Shown here piece after piece: positions 10,201 to 22,344 of a DNA stretch of 64,000 nt. The translations under genes were made by a program, and so were the position numbers. The notes beneath the pieces were generated by a model. It was not told the DNA's origin, did no database searches, and saw only the letters and a list, made by a program, of their open reading frames with translations. Source of the DNA: Taudactylus pleione (Eukaryota > Chordata > Amphibia > Anura > Myobatrachidae). The stretch's first letter is position 1. Every line of letters starts with the position of its first letter. The stretch lies in contig JAUIMM010000645.1 in assembly GCA_031769625.1 (NCBI GenBank), forward strand, positions 248,001-312,000, written 5' to 3'.

Positions 10201-11125
10201 GTATGCTTGTCTGCTCTGTCCTGTGCGGCATTTGGAGCCATTGGCGGGTACACATGATGGAGACAGACAGACAGAGGCGGCTGTTTATAGCGGGTACTGT
10301 ACCCACTGAGTCCCAGATGGGACAGGGCTGGAACATTAGCAAAGATGCAACAATACCTTTATCTTACACAGAGCAGAGTGCAGCACGTACAGTACATACA
10401 GTCAGGAATGCCAGTAGCATAACCCCCCCTCCCCCGGTCAGTATCCCCACCTGCACGGAACTCGCAGTCAGTAACAGTCTGCGCTGCCATGACGGGATGT
10501 GTCGCTGAGGGAGAAGACACAGTGAGTGATCCCGCTGTCAGAACTTCCGATCTGGCTGTGTTACGGGCTACAACTTGCTGTTCCCAGCCCTTGGCCAATA
10601 TCTGTGGGGTACACACATTGCTCCCATAGTTGTCAGAGTCCCTCCGCTATTGCTTGTTCAGCGAGACTCTGGTTTCGTCTCCTCTGGACTCTGGAAGCTG
10701 CACCTTCAACTCCATGTATCTTCAGGAATAATCGCCAACGCCCAGAGGTCCTCCTGTGCACCCATTTCATCCCCATTTTCCAAGTTGTCACCCTTCGGGT
10801 GTAAAGATCCTTTTTGAGGTCATTGGTTTTGTTCTGAAAAGTAGCCATTATTGTCCATCAGAGCGTCTCCTCTGCCCCCGTCGGGCATGGTGCCCACCAG
10901 TCTGATAGCGTCTTCTCAGAGAACAATACCTGACAAATGATGATGTTTGGGGGAATAGTAGGAGAGGGGATGGCCGACAGGTAAACGCATCCTGTGCTGC
11001 AGCTTTACCAGTAGACTTTAGCAGGGCAGCATATCGGGATACCCTGAGCCCCAATTTCATTCTATACAGTTATCAGACTGTCTAACATACTACCAGTAAC
11101 TGACCGTAATAAGGAACATATCTTA
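10201..11125. other. Single-copy intron sequence of FAM204A
   Basis: Moderately GC-rich and single copy, with a small (GACA)n run near 10260. Nothing coding is recognised. Confidence 0.5.
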
Positions 11126-11128
11126 AGC

Positions 11129-11435
11129 TGGGTACACACCGGGCGACCAGCAAACGTGCCGATGGTGCCCTTGGACATCCCATGATTGCCGATACACACC
11201 GAGGCGACCGGCAAATGTGCCGATGGTGTACCTGGACATCCCCTGATTGCCGGTACACACCGAGGCGACCTGCAAACGTGCCGATGGTGTCCTTGGACAT
11301 CCCATGATTGCCGGTACACACCGAGGCGACCGGCAAACGTACCGATGGTGCCCCTGGACATCCCCTGATTGCCGGTACACACCGAGGCGACTGGCAAACG
11401 TGCCGATTGCCGGTACACACCGAGGCGATTGATGA
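11129..11435. repeat. 61-bp minisatellite grown from a MITE-like end
   Basis: Five copies of a unit containing gccggtacacaccgaggcga. The first copy begins aagctgggtacacaccgggc, a start resembling a common amphibian MITE-type repeat, which suggests that the array arose by tandem growth of a transposon end. A further degenerate relative (gcgtacacacggagcgatgc) is at 11542. Confidence 0.85.
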
Positions 11436-11975
11436 GCGATGGAACAATCCCTCCTTCCGTCCTTCATTAGCATACTTTAGGTTCATGTGCAGCACGTCAG
11501 ACCTGACGAGACCGCCAGTGACCACGGGCAGCCGCCTTTGACGCGTACACACGGAGCGATGCTGGGGATTTGCCGTTACATGGCTGCAGTGTGTACCCAG
11601 CTGTAGTATGTGATGGGCAGAGGGAGGGTATTCGGGTACAGAGTCTGTGTCACTCCCCCACACTGCAGGTCCAGGTCCTGCCACACCCGGGTACTATTCA
11701 TTATCTCCCCTCACTGGGGTCTCATATCCTCCCCTGGCCAATATCCCCCCACCATAGGGGTCTCTGTATTTCTCTTACTTCCTGTGGGTGAGATAAGTTG
11801 TCGCAGTTAGTAGGTAAGTGGGAGATCGCAGTGTCAGCTCGGGGGGTCTGTAGTTTGCGTTTTGCCCCCAGCTCAGCTCCAGTTATGTCATTTTTGCGGA
11901 GCTCAGATACAGAAACTCGCTGTAAGATCGTCTGGCGTAAGAGGAGGAGTTTCACATTTACTTATTTATCTCCAG
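11436..11975. other. Single-copy intron tail before FAM204A exon
   Basis: Unique sequence leading to the acceptor ttatttatctccag at 11975. No other feature is seen. Confidence 0.5.
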
Positions 11976-12065
11976 TCACGTCTCGAGGACAGCTTGGATC
12001 AAGCGGTGAAGAAGGGAGACATTGAGGAGGCGGAGCAACTCAGCGACAAGCTGGCGACCCGCGAG
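11976..12065 (+). CDS. FAM204A: FAM204A exon ending at a GC splice donor
   Basis: 90 bp, 30 codons, phase 0 at both ends. It encodes SRLEDSLDQAVKKGD, IEEAEQLSDKLATRE, the most conserved helical part of FAM204A (human has RIDQAVEEWNIEKAEELS and LATRE). The downstream sequence is GAG|GCAAGT, a consensus GC donor. Joining at this point to 25541 gives LATRE-IAVKITKAV, aligned without gaps to human LATRE-LGVKIAKAV. A nearby GT at 12070 would break the frame. Confidence 0.93.
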
Positions 12066-12072
12066 GCAAGTG
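12066..12072 (+). promoter_or_regulatory. GC-type 5' splice site
   Basis: The intron begins GCAAGTG after exon-final GAG. The strong AG|GCAAGT context is typical of the minority GC-AG introns spliced by the major spliceosome. Confidence 0.85.
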
Positions 12073-13135
12073 ACCGATATATAACGTATATAATGATATA
12101 TACACGTATACAGGTCTGTCCCCCCACGTGTCATACAGTGACTGTATATAATGATATATACAAGTATACAGCTCTGTCCCCCCACGTGTCATACAGTGAC
12201 TTTATATAATGATATATACAAGTATACGGCTCTGTCCCCCCACGTGTCATACAGTGACTGTATATAATGATATATACACGTATACGGCTCTGTCCTCCCA
12301 CGTGTCATACAGTGACTGTATATAATGATATATACACGTATACGGCTCTGTCCTCCCACGTGTCATACAGTGACTGTATATAATGATATATACACGTATA
12401 CGGCTCTGTCCTCCCACGTGTCATACAGTGACTGTATATAATGATATATACACGTATACGGCTCTGTCCCCCCCCCCCCCGTGTCATACAGTGACTGTAT
12501 ATAATGATATATATACACGTATACGGCTCTGTCCCCCCACGTGTCATACAGTGACTGTATATAATAATATATACACGTATACGGCTCTGTCCCCCCACGT
12601 GTCATACAGTGACTGTATATAATGATATATACACGTATACAGCTCTGTCCCCCCACGTGTCATACAGTGACTGTATATAATGATAATTACACGTATACAG
12701 CTCTGTCCCCCCACGTGTCATACAGTGACTGAATATATAGATAAATGCACGTATACGGCTCTGTCCCCACACGTGTCATACAGTGACTGTATATAATGAT
12801 AATTACACGTATACAGCTCTGTCCCCCCACGTGTCATACAGTGACTGTATATAATGGTATATACACGTATACGTCTCTGTCCCCCCACGTGTCATACAGT
12901 GACTGTATATAATGATAATTACACGTATACGGCTCTGTCCCCCCCACGTGTCATACAGTGACTGTATATAATGATATATACAAGTATACAGCTCTGTCCC
13001 CCCACGTGTCATACAGTGACTGTATATAATGATATATACAAGTATACAGCTCTGTCCCCCCACGTGTCATACAGTGACTGTATATAATGATATATACACG
13101 TATACCCCACGTGTCATACAGTGACTGTATATAAT
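12073..13135. repeat. 58-bp minisatellite seeded at intron start
   Basis: About 18 copies of a unit containing cagtgactgtatataatgat and a C-run followed by acgtgtcat. The first, most diverged copy begins with the aagtgac of the intron's own donor region, so the array appears to have grown from the 5' end of the intron. Confidence 0.95.
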
Positions 13136-13139
13136 GTTA

Positions 13140-13690
13140 AATATGTATTGTATGTACTGTCTGGCTGCTGGAACATGTAATGCGGGTGATCTTATCCGTG
13201 TTACATACAGCATTGTATGTACTGTCTGGCTGCTAGAACATGTAATGCGTGTGATCTTATCCGTGTTACATACAGCATTGTATGTACTGTCTGGCTGCTG
13301 CAACATGTAATGCGGGTGATCTTATCCGTGTTACATACAGCATTGTATGTACTGTCTGGCTGCTGGAACATGTAATGCGTGTGATCTTATCCGTGTTACA
13401 TACAGCATTGTATGTACTGTCTGGCTGCTGCAACATGTAATGCGGGTGATCTTATCCATGTTATATACAGCATTGTATGTACTGTCTGGCTGCTGGAACA
13501 TGTATTGCGTGTGATCTTATCCGTGTTACATACAGCATTGTATGTGCTATTACTGGAACTTGTAATACTGATAATCCTGTTATTCATGTTATAGACAGCA
13601 TTGTCTGAACTGTCCTGTGTCTAGAACATGTAATGGTGGTAATTCTTATCCGTGTTAGATCCACTGTTGTATGTAATGTCTGGCAGCTGG
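13140..13690. repeat. 65-bp minisatellite
   Basis: About eight copies of a unit starting attgtatgtactgtctggct. Copies become progressively more diverged toward 13690. Confidence 0.93.
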
Positions 13691-13975
13691 ACATGCCATG
13701 TGGGGAATGGATGAGGATGTCCTGCAGCGTGTAATATGTGCATGGGTCGGTGGGCACTGGCTTGGGCCGCTGCTGCTGGCAGCTCTGTGGTCTGGTTTCT
13801 CCAGGTTATCTGCACCTGTCCTGGCATGGTTGGAGAGTTTCTCCTGCATAGCGGTGACCTCGGCTCAGCACCATTCACAGGTGCAGCTATTCCGTGTATG
13901 GAACGCCTGGAGACTAAACTCTCTAATACAGGGACAAATCCTGTTATGTGATCCTGGAGGCACGAGGTGTATAGG
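13691..13975. other. Single-copy spacer in FAM204A intron
   Basis: Unique sequence between two arrays. No coding signal is recognised. Confidence 0.45.
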
Positions 13976-13977
13976 AT

Positions 13978-16900
13978 AATATAATGTGATGGTAGGATGG
14001 GCGTCATAGTGTCACATGGATACATAGAACGTTCCGCTAAGTGCTGTAGAGGCACGAGGTGTATAGGATAATATAATGTGATGGTAGGATGGGCGCCATA
14101 GTGTCACAGGGATACATAGAACGTTCCGCTAAGTGCTGTAGAGGCACGAGGTGTATAGGATAATATAATGTGATGGTAGGATGGGCGCCATAGTGTCACA
14201 GGGATACATAGAACGTTCCGCTAAGTGCTGTAGAGGCACGAGGTGTATAGGATAATATAATGTGATGGTAGGATGGGCGCCATAGTGTCACAGGGATACA
14301 TAGAATGTTCCGCTAAGTGCTGTAGAGGCACGAGGTGTATAGGATAATATAATGTGATACATAGAACGTTCCGCTAAGTGCTGTAGAGGCATGAGGTGTA
14401 TAGGATAATATAATGTGATGCATAGAACGTTCCGCTAAGTGCTGTAGAGGCACGAGGTGTATAGGATAATATAATGTGATGGTAGGATGGGCGCCATAGT
14501 GACACATGGATACATAGAATGTTCCGCTAAGTGGTGTAGAGGCACGAGGTGTATAGGATAATGTGATGGTAGGATGGGTGCCATAGTGTCATACGGATAC
14601 ATAGAACGTTCCGCTAAGTGCTGTAGAGGCACAAGGTGTATAGGATAATATAATGTGATACATAGAACGTTCCGCTAAGTGCTGTAGAGACACGAGGTGT
14701 ATAGGATAATATAATGTGATGGTAGGATTGGCGTCATAGTGACACATGGATACATAGAACGTTCCGCTAAGTGCTGTAGAGGCACGAGGTGTATAGGATA
14801 ATGTGATGGTAGGGTGAGCGCTATAGTGTCACATGGATACATAGAATGTTCCGCTAAGTTCTGTAGAGGCACGAGGTGTATAGGATAATATAATGTGATA
14901 CATAGAGCGTTCTGCTAAGTGCTGTAGAGGCACGAGGTGTATAGGATAATATAATGTGATACATAGAACGTTCTGCTAAGTGCTGTAGAGGCACGAGGTG
15001 TATAGGATAATATAATGTGATACATAGAACGTTCTGCTAAGTGCTGTAGAGGCACGAGGTGTATAGGATAATATAATGTGATACAGAACGTTCCGCTAAG
15101 TGCTGTAGAGGCACGAGGTGTATAGGATAATGTGATGGTAGGATGAGCGCCATAGTGTCACATGGATACATAGAACGTTCCACTAAGTGCTGTAGAGGCA
15201 CGAGGTGTATAGGATAATATAATGTGATACATAGAACGTTCCGCTAAGTGCTGTAGAGGCACGAGGTGTATAGGATAATATAATGTGATGGTAGGATGGG
15301 CGCCATAGTGTCACAGGGATACATAGAACGTTCCGCTAAGTGCTGTAGAGGCACGAGGTGTATAGGATAATATAATGTGATGGTAGGATGGGCGCCATAG
15401 TGTCACATGGATACATAGAATGTTCCGCTAAGTGCTGTAGAGGCGCGAGGTGTATAGGATATTATAATGTGATACATAGAAAGTTCTGCTAAGTGCTGTA
15501 GAGGCACGAGGTGTATAGGATAATATAATGTGATGGTAGGATGGGCGCCATAGTGTCACAGGGATACATAGAACGTTCCGCTAAGTGCTGTAGAGGCACG
15601 AGGTGTATAGGATAATATAATGTGATGGTAGGATGGGCGCCATAGTGTCACAGGGATACATAGAATGTTCCGCTAAGTGCTGTAGAGGCACGAGGTGTAT
15701 AGGATAATATAATGTGATACATAGAACGTTCCGCTAAGTGCTGTAGAGGCATGAGGTGTATAGGATAATATAATGTGATGCATAGAACGTTCCGCTAAGT
15801 GCTGTAGAGGCACGAGGTGTATAGGATAATATAATGTGATGGTAGGATGGGCGCCATAGTGTCACATGGATACATAGAACGTTCCACTAAGTGCTGTAGA
15901 GGCACGAGGTGTATAGGATAATATAATGTGATACATAGAACGTTCCGCTAAGTGCTGTAGAGGCATGAGGTGTATAGGATAATATAATGTGATACATAGA
16001 ACGTTCCGCTAAGTGCTGTAGAGGCATGAGGTGTATAGGATAATATAATGTGATACATAGAACGTTCCGCTAAGTGCTGTAGAGGCATGAGGTGTATAGG
16101 ATAATATAATGTGATACATAGAACGTTCCGCTAAGTGCTGTAGAGGCATGAGGTGTATAGGATAATATAATGTGATACATAGAACGTTCCGCTAAGTGCT
16201 GTAGAGGCACGAGGTGTATAGGATAATATAATGTGATACATAGAACGTTCCGCTAAGTGCTGTAGAGGCACGAGGTGTATAGGATAATATAATGTGATGG
16301 TAGGATGGGCGCCATAGTGTCACATGGATACATAGAATGTTCCGCTAAGTGCTGTAGAGGCGCGAGGTGTATAGGATATTATAATGTGATACATAGAAAG
16401 TTCTGCTAAGTGCTGTAGAGGCACGAGGTGTATAGGATAATATAATGTGATGGTAGGATGGGCGCCATAGTGTCACAGGGATACATAGAACGTTCCGCTA
16501 AGTGCTGTAGAGGCACGAGGTGTATAGGATAATATAATGTGATGGTAGGAAGGGCGCCATAGTGTCACAGGGATACATAGAATGTTCCGCTAAGTGCTGT
16601 AGAGGCACGAGGTGTATAGGATAATATAATGTGATACATAGAACGTTCTGCTAAGTGCTGTAGAGGCACGAGGTGTATAGGATAATATAATGTGATGGTA
16701 GGATGGGCGCCATAGTGTCACAGGGATACATAGAACGTTCCGCTAAGTGCTGTAGAGGCACGAGGTGTATAGGATAATATAATGTGATGGTAGGATGGGC
16801 GCCATAGTGTCACATGGATACATAGAATGTTCCGCTAAGTGCTGTAGAGGCGCGAGGTGTATAGGATATTATAATGTGATACATAGAAAGTTCTGCTAAG

Positions 16901-19581
16901 TGCTGTAGAGGCACGAGGTGTATAGGATAATATAATGTGATGGTAGGATGGGCGCCATAGTGTCACAGGGATACATAGAACGTTCCGCTAAGTGCTGTAG
17001 AGGCACGAGGTGTATAGGATAATATAATGTGATACATAGAACGTTCCGCTAAGTGCTGTAGAGGCATGAGGTGTATAGGATAATATAATGTGATGCATAG
17101 AACGTTCCGCTAAGTGCTGTAGAGGCACGAGGTGTATAGGATAATATAATGTGATGGTAGGATGGGCGCCATAGTGACACATGGATACATAGAATGTTCC
17201 GCTAAGTGGTGTAGAGGCACGAGGTGTATAGGATAATGTGATGGTAGGATGGGTGCCATAGTGTCATACGGATACATAGAACGTTCCGCTAAGTGCTGTA
17301 GAGGCACAAGGTGTATAGGATAATATAATGTGATACATAGAACGTTCCGCTAAGTGCTGTAGAGACACGAGGTGTATAGGATAATATAATGTGATGGTAG
17401 GATTGGCGTCATAGTGTCACATGGATACATAGAATGTTCCGCTAAGTGCTGTAGAGGCATGAGGTGTATAGGATAATATAATGTGATGGTAGGATGGGCG
17501 CCATAGTGACACATGGATACATAGAATGTTCCGCTAAGTGGTGTAGAGGCACGAGGTGTATAGGATAATGTGATGGTAGGATGAGCGCCATAGTGTCACA
17601 TGGATACATAGAACGTTCCGCTAAGTGCTGTAGAGGCACGAGGTGTATAGGATAATGTGATGGTAGGATGAGCGCTATAGTGTCACATGGATACATAGAA
17701 TGTTCCGCTAAGTTCTGTAGAGGCACGAGGTGTATAGGATAATATAATGTGATACATAGAGCGTTCTGCTAAGTGCTGTAGAGGCACGAGGTGTATAGGA
17801 TAATATAATGTGATACATAGAACGTTCTGCTAAGTGCTGTAGAGGCACGAGGTGTATAGGATATTATAATGTGATACATAGAAAGTTCTGCTAAGTGCTG
17901 TAGAGGCACGAGGTGTATAGGATAATATAATGTGATGGTAGGATGGGCGCCATAGTGTCACAGGGATACATAGAACGTTCCGCTAAGTGCTGTAGAGGCA
18001 CGAGGTGTATAGGATAATATAATGTGATGGTAGGATGGGCGCCATAGTGTCACAGGGATACATAGAATGTTCCGCTAAGTGCTGTAGAGGCACGAGGTGT
18101 ATAGGATAATATAATGTGATACATAGAACGTTCCGCTAAGTGCTGTAGAGGCATGAGGTGTATAGGATAATATAATGTGATGGTAGGATGGGCGCCATAG
18201 TGACACATGGATACATAGAATGTTCCGCTAAGTGGTGTAGAGGCACGAGGTGTATAGGATAATGTGATGGTAGGATGGGTGCCATAGTAGCAGAACGTTC
18301 TATGTATCCGTATGACACTATGGCACCCATCCTACCATCACATTATCCTATACACCTCGTGCCTCTACACCACTTAGCGGAACATTCTATGTATCCATGT
18401 GTCACTATGGCGCCCATCCTACCATCACATTATATTATCCTATACACCTCGTGCCTCTACAGCACTTAGCAGAACGTTCTATGTATCCGTATGACAAGTG
18501 CTGTAGAGGCACGAGGTGTATAGGATAATATAATGTGATACATAGAACGTTCTGCTAAGTGCTGTAGAGGCACGAGGTGTATAGGATAATATAATGTGAT
18601 ACAGAACGTTCCGCTAAGTGCTGTAGAGGCACGAGGTGTATAGGATAATGTGATGGTAGGATGAGCGCCATAGTGTCACATGGATACATAGAACGTTCCA
18701 CTAAGTGCTGTAGAGGCACGAGGTGTATAGGATAATATAATGTGATACATAGAACGTTCCGCTAAGTGCTGTAGAGGCATGAGGTGTATAGGATAATATA
18801 ATGTGATGGTAGGATGGGCGCCATAGTGTCACATGGATACATAGAACGTTCCGCTAAGTACTGTAGAGGCACGAGGTGTATAGGATATTATAATGTGATG
18901 GTAGGATGGGCGTCAGTGTCACATGGATACATAGAATGTTCCGCCAAGTGCTGTAGAGGCATGAGGTGTATAGGATAATATAATGTGATACATAGAACGT
19001 TCCGCTGTGCTGTAGAGGCATGAGGTGTATAGGATAATATAATGTGATACATAGAACGTTCCGCTAAGTGCTGTAGAGGCATGAGGTGTATAGGATAATA
19101 TAATGTGATACATAGAACGTTCCGCTAAGTGCTGTAGAGGCACGAGGTGTATAGGATAATATAATGTGATACATAGAACGTTCCGCTAAGTGCTGTAGAG
19201 GCACGAGGTGTATAGGATAATATAATGTGATACATAGAACGTTCCGCTAAGTGCTGTAGAGGCACGAGGTGTATAGGATAATATAATGTGATACATAGAA
19301 CGTTCCGTTAAGTGCTGTAGAGGCACGAGGTGTATAGGATAATATAATGTGATACATAGAACGTTCCGCTAAGTGCTGTAGAGGCACGAGGTGTATAGGA
19401 TAATATAATGTGATACATAGAACGTTCCGCTAAGTGCTGTAGAGGCACGAGGTGTATAGGATAATATAATGTGATACATAGAACGTTCCGCTAAGTGCTG
19501 TAGAGGCACGAGGTGTATAGGATAATATAATGTGATACATAGAACGTTCCGCTAAGTGCTGTAGAGGCACGAGGTGTATAG
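13978..19581. repeat. 5.6-kb array of alternating 61-bp and 92-bp units
   Basis: The short unit is 61 bp (acatagaacgttccgctaag, tgctgtagaggcacgaggtg, tataggataatataatgtga and one more base). The long unit carries an extra 31 bp (ggtaggatgggcgccatagt and so on). Long and short units are mixed in 14-18.9 kb, and only short ones occur from 18.95 to 19.58 kb. Larger blocks are duplicated with an offset of about 2675 bp (14.31-14.63 kb against 16.99-17.31 kb). A palindromic inversion is at 18118-18487. Confidence 0.97.
18118..18487. repeat. Near-perfect palindrome inside the array (171-bp arms)
   Basis: 18317-18487 is the reverse complement of 18118-18288 with about two mismatches. The arms are separated by a 28-bp spacer. 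All other units of the array point the same way. Confidence 0.9.
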
Positions 19582-20500
19582 GTTTTCATACTTTACTGAG
19601 TAATTTCTTGCCGAGGAGGCAGTAACTGGAGCAGGCTGATAACCCTTTGCTCTGGGGCACAGTTTGCCGAGTGCTTTAATCCGGTTCCTGTCCTAATAGG
19701 TGAAGCTAATTTGTGCTGTATAACATTTCTAAGCCCTTAAATAGCATCTTGGAAGCATCAGCTTTGATGGAGGTGGAACAGAGCCAGAGACACACATAAC
19801 CCTGTCTCAGGACGGATCTGCAGGCTTGTAAGCGCCAGTCTCTGCCCGGGAACGTGGATGCGGCCGCCCGAAGAGATTGGTACCCAGGGCGGATGCAGGC
19901 TCAGGAGATGCTCCGACCCACTTGACGCTGGCTGTAACCTTGCAGGCTCCCTGATCCCCATCTGGCGGGATCCTCGGCTGAGAGATTACATATCGGCCAG
20001 CGTTTAAGGCACAACATGTTATCACACCACGCACAGCAGAGCATTGTTTGCCTGGGGTCCTGATTAAGAGTCTGAATGGTAAATCTGCACACAAAGCTCT
20101 TATCCCCTCTGACCAAACACCCCGGATAAGTGATTGACGCTGGATGTTTGTTTATTTAGCGCTATAAAGCCGGGATAATTACACGCGTTGATTACATGCA
20201 GCCGGTTTAGGGCAGGAATGGGGAGTTGTTCCTGTACGTTACCTGGATAGTCCTATGTACTGTACATCCGTACACGGTGTCCCAGCAGGAGGGGATTAGC
20301 ACTGCCGCTCTCAGACAAGGCCATTAATGCCATGTGAAGTGTGCCCGGCTTTCTGCGTGGCGGGGTCAGGTGTGCCCTGCGTACGATCGGCTGATAGACG
20401 CGGGGGAAGCCTGCAGAACATTCAGCGTTTCCTATGGCTTCAGAGACGCAGCAGATTTGGCGGCTACAAGTCTCATTAAAGCAAAACAATGCTCGGTTTA
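19582..20500. other. Single-copy intron sequence
   Basis: Unique sequence of mixed composition. No exon or transposon is recognised. Confidence 0.45.
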
Positions 20501-20790
20501 TACTGTACTGAAGTCACATTAATCAGCATGTTTTCTCTTTTAATTAAAACCATTTTAGTAAATTAAAGCCCACAGCAAAACACATATATAATTTGTTTGT
20601 AATTAGCTCCTAATTGGTGGTAGTTGGAGCTTAGCACCCTAGCTTTCTTTCTTCCTGATTGCCATTTTATTAGCAGGATACTCATTAATTAATCTTTTTT
20701 TTCTAATTAGCTTATAAAACTGTTGATGGCACATTATTGTAAATGTGATTTTAAGTTCAAAGCGTGTTAATAAGCTTTCTTACTCCGAAG
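20500..20790. promoter_or_regulatory. Candidate conserved non-coding element (homeobox-motif rich)
   Basis: AT-rich single-copy sequence with dense homeodomain-type cores: ttttaattaaaa, tgtaattagctcctaattgg, cattaattaatc and ctaattagctt. This composition, free of repeats and sitting in a repeat-choked intron, is typical of developmental enhancers. In mammals FAM204A is in the neighbourhood of EMX2, which is known for such elements. Conservation cannot be measured here. Confidence 0.35.
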
Positions 20791-20944
20791 AAGAGAGATA
20801 AAGAAATAGCTGAAAACACCAGTTATTGTATTCCAAACTCTGTCACTGACGAGGGGACCGCATGCAACACGCGTGTATCTGCCAGCCCTGAACATGGGCG
20901 CTACATGTACATGCATGTCTGTGCCACAGAGACCACCTGTAATG

Positions 20945-21615
20945 TTCTAACCGCATCCATGGTGGCACCACTTCCCTGTGCAGAACCCCCCGCAGCACCA
21001 GAGCTGTCTGACCTCATCGGTTCTGCTATCCTAGGACTAGCCACATCCATGGTTGGACCACTTCCCTGTGCAGAACCCCCCCAGCAGCAGAGCTGTCTGA
21101 CCTCATCGGTTCTGCTATCCTAGGACTAGCCTCATCCATGGTGGGACCACTTCCCTGTGCAGAACCCCCCCCAGCAGCAGAGCTGTCTGACCTCATCGGT
21201 TCTGCTATCCTAGGACTAGCCACATCCATGGTGGGACCACTTCCCTGTGCAGAACCCCCCCCAGCAGCAGAGCTGTCTGACCTCATCGGTTCTGCTATCC
21301 TAGGACTAGCCGCATCCATGGTGGGACCACTTCCCTGTGCAGAACCCCCCCCCCCCCCCAACAGCAGAGCTGTCTGACCTCATCGGTTCTGCTATCCTAG
21401 GACTAGCCGCATCCATGGTGGGACCACTTCCCTGTGCAGAACCCCCCACAGCAGCAGAGCTGTCTGACCTCATCAGTTCTGCTATCCTAGGACTAGCCTC
21501 ATCCATGGTGGGACCACTTCCCTGTGCAAAACCCCCCACAGCAGCACAGCTGTCTGACCTCATCGGTTCTGCTATCCTAGGACTAGCCGCATCCATGGTG
21601 GGACCACTTCCCACT
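20945..21615. repeat. 90-bp minisatellite
   Basis: Eight copies of a unit starting ccatggtgggaccacttccc, with a variable C-run and CAG run. The 90-bp period makes both strands read as long false frames. Confidence 0.95.
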
Positions 21616-21624
21616 TTCCCCATA

Positions 21625-21660
21625 CCTCTTAGATTGTAAGCTCATTTGGTCAGGGCCACC
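21625..21660 (+). mobile_element. L2/CR1-type LINE 3' tail remnant
   Basis: cttagattgtaagctcattt followed by ggtcaggg resembles the conserved 3' end shared by L2-clade LINEs and MIR-like SINEs (TAGATTGTAAGCTC, then a CAGGG box). It is only a short fossil. Confidence 0.5.
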
Positions 21661-22340
21661 CCATGGCATTGTGGGTAGCTTGCTGGCATTACTCTCGGTG
21701 TACAGCTGAGTAATATGGGGGCACTTTGCAGATAGAGGGTGAGATGATTTTGGATGGGTGACTTGAAACTTTTCTCTAAACCTTTAACACAAAATGACAT
21801 TGAGAAGCGGCTCTTCTGTTGGCGCCGTGCTGTAGATTGACACGTAGACATTATCAAGGAGAAGGGGACACTGGTCTCCCACCCTCTTATTGGCTTACGG
21901 ACGCAGCGTGAGAGCCAGAACACACAAATAATAGTGCTCAGCGGTCACCGCGCTTCCATCTAGTGATGTCACCATATGATGTCACATAGTTTCCGGCTGG
22001 TGGTCAGAATTACCATGAGATCTGCTGCTCTTGTACTCGCTCGCTGATAGGCGGTAAACTGAAAACTTTGCTAATACAAGAGCTACACCCTAGCTGCAAG
22101 AGGTGGGCCATCCATTAACCCTCATTAGAACCACAAATGGCATTTCCGAGCATGTGGCTGCCAGCCTGGCTGTGGCTTGGCGTGGCTCTCTCTGTAATGA
22201 TGCTGGTTATCCAGTGCTGACAGATTAGACTGCCCCCTGGAGGTGACTGTGCATGGCGCTCTTACAGCTATTGTATCTCTTGAGGTTCTGATTCTCTGTA
22301 GCTGCGGTTTAGTTTTGCTTTATGAGAGTATGCTGTTTGT
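21661..22340. other. Single-copy intron sequence
   Basis: No coding or repeat structure is recognised. Confidence 0.45.
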
Positions 22341-22344
22341 CAAC

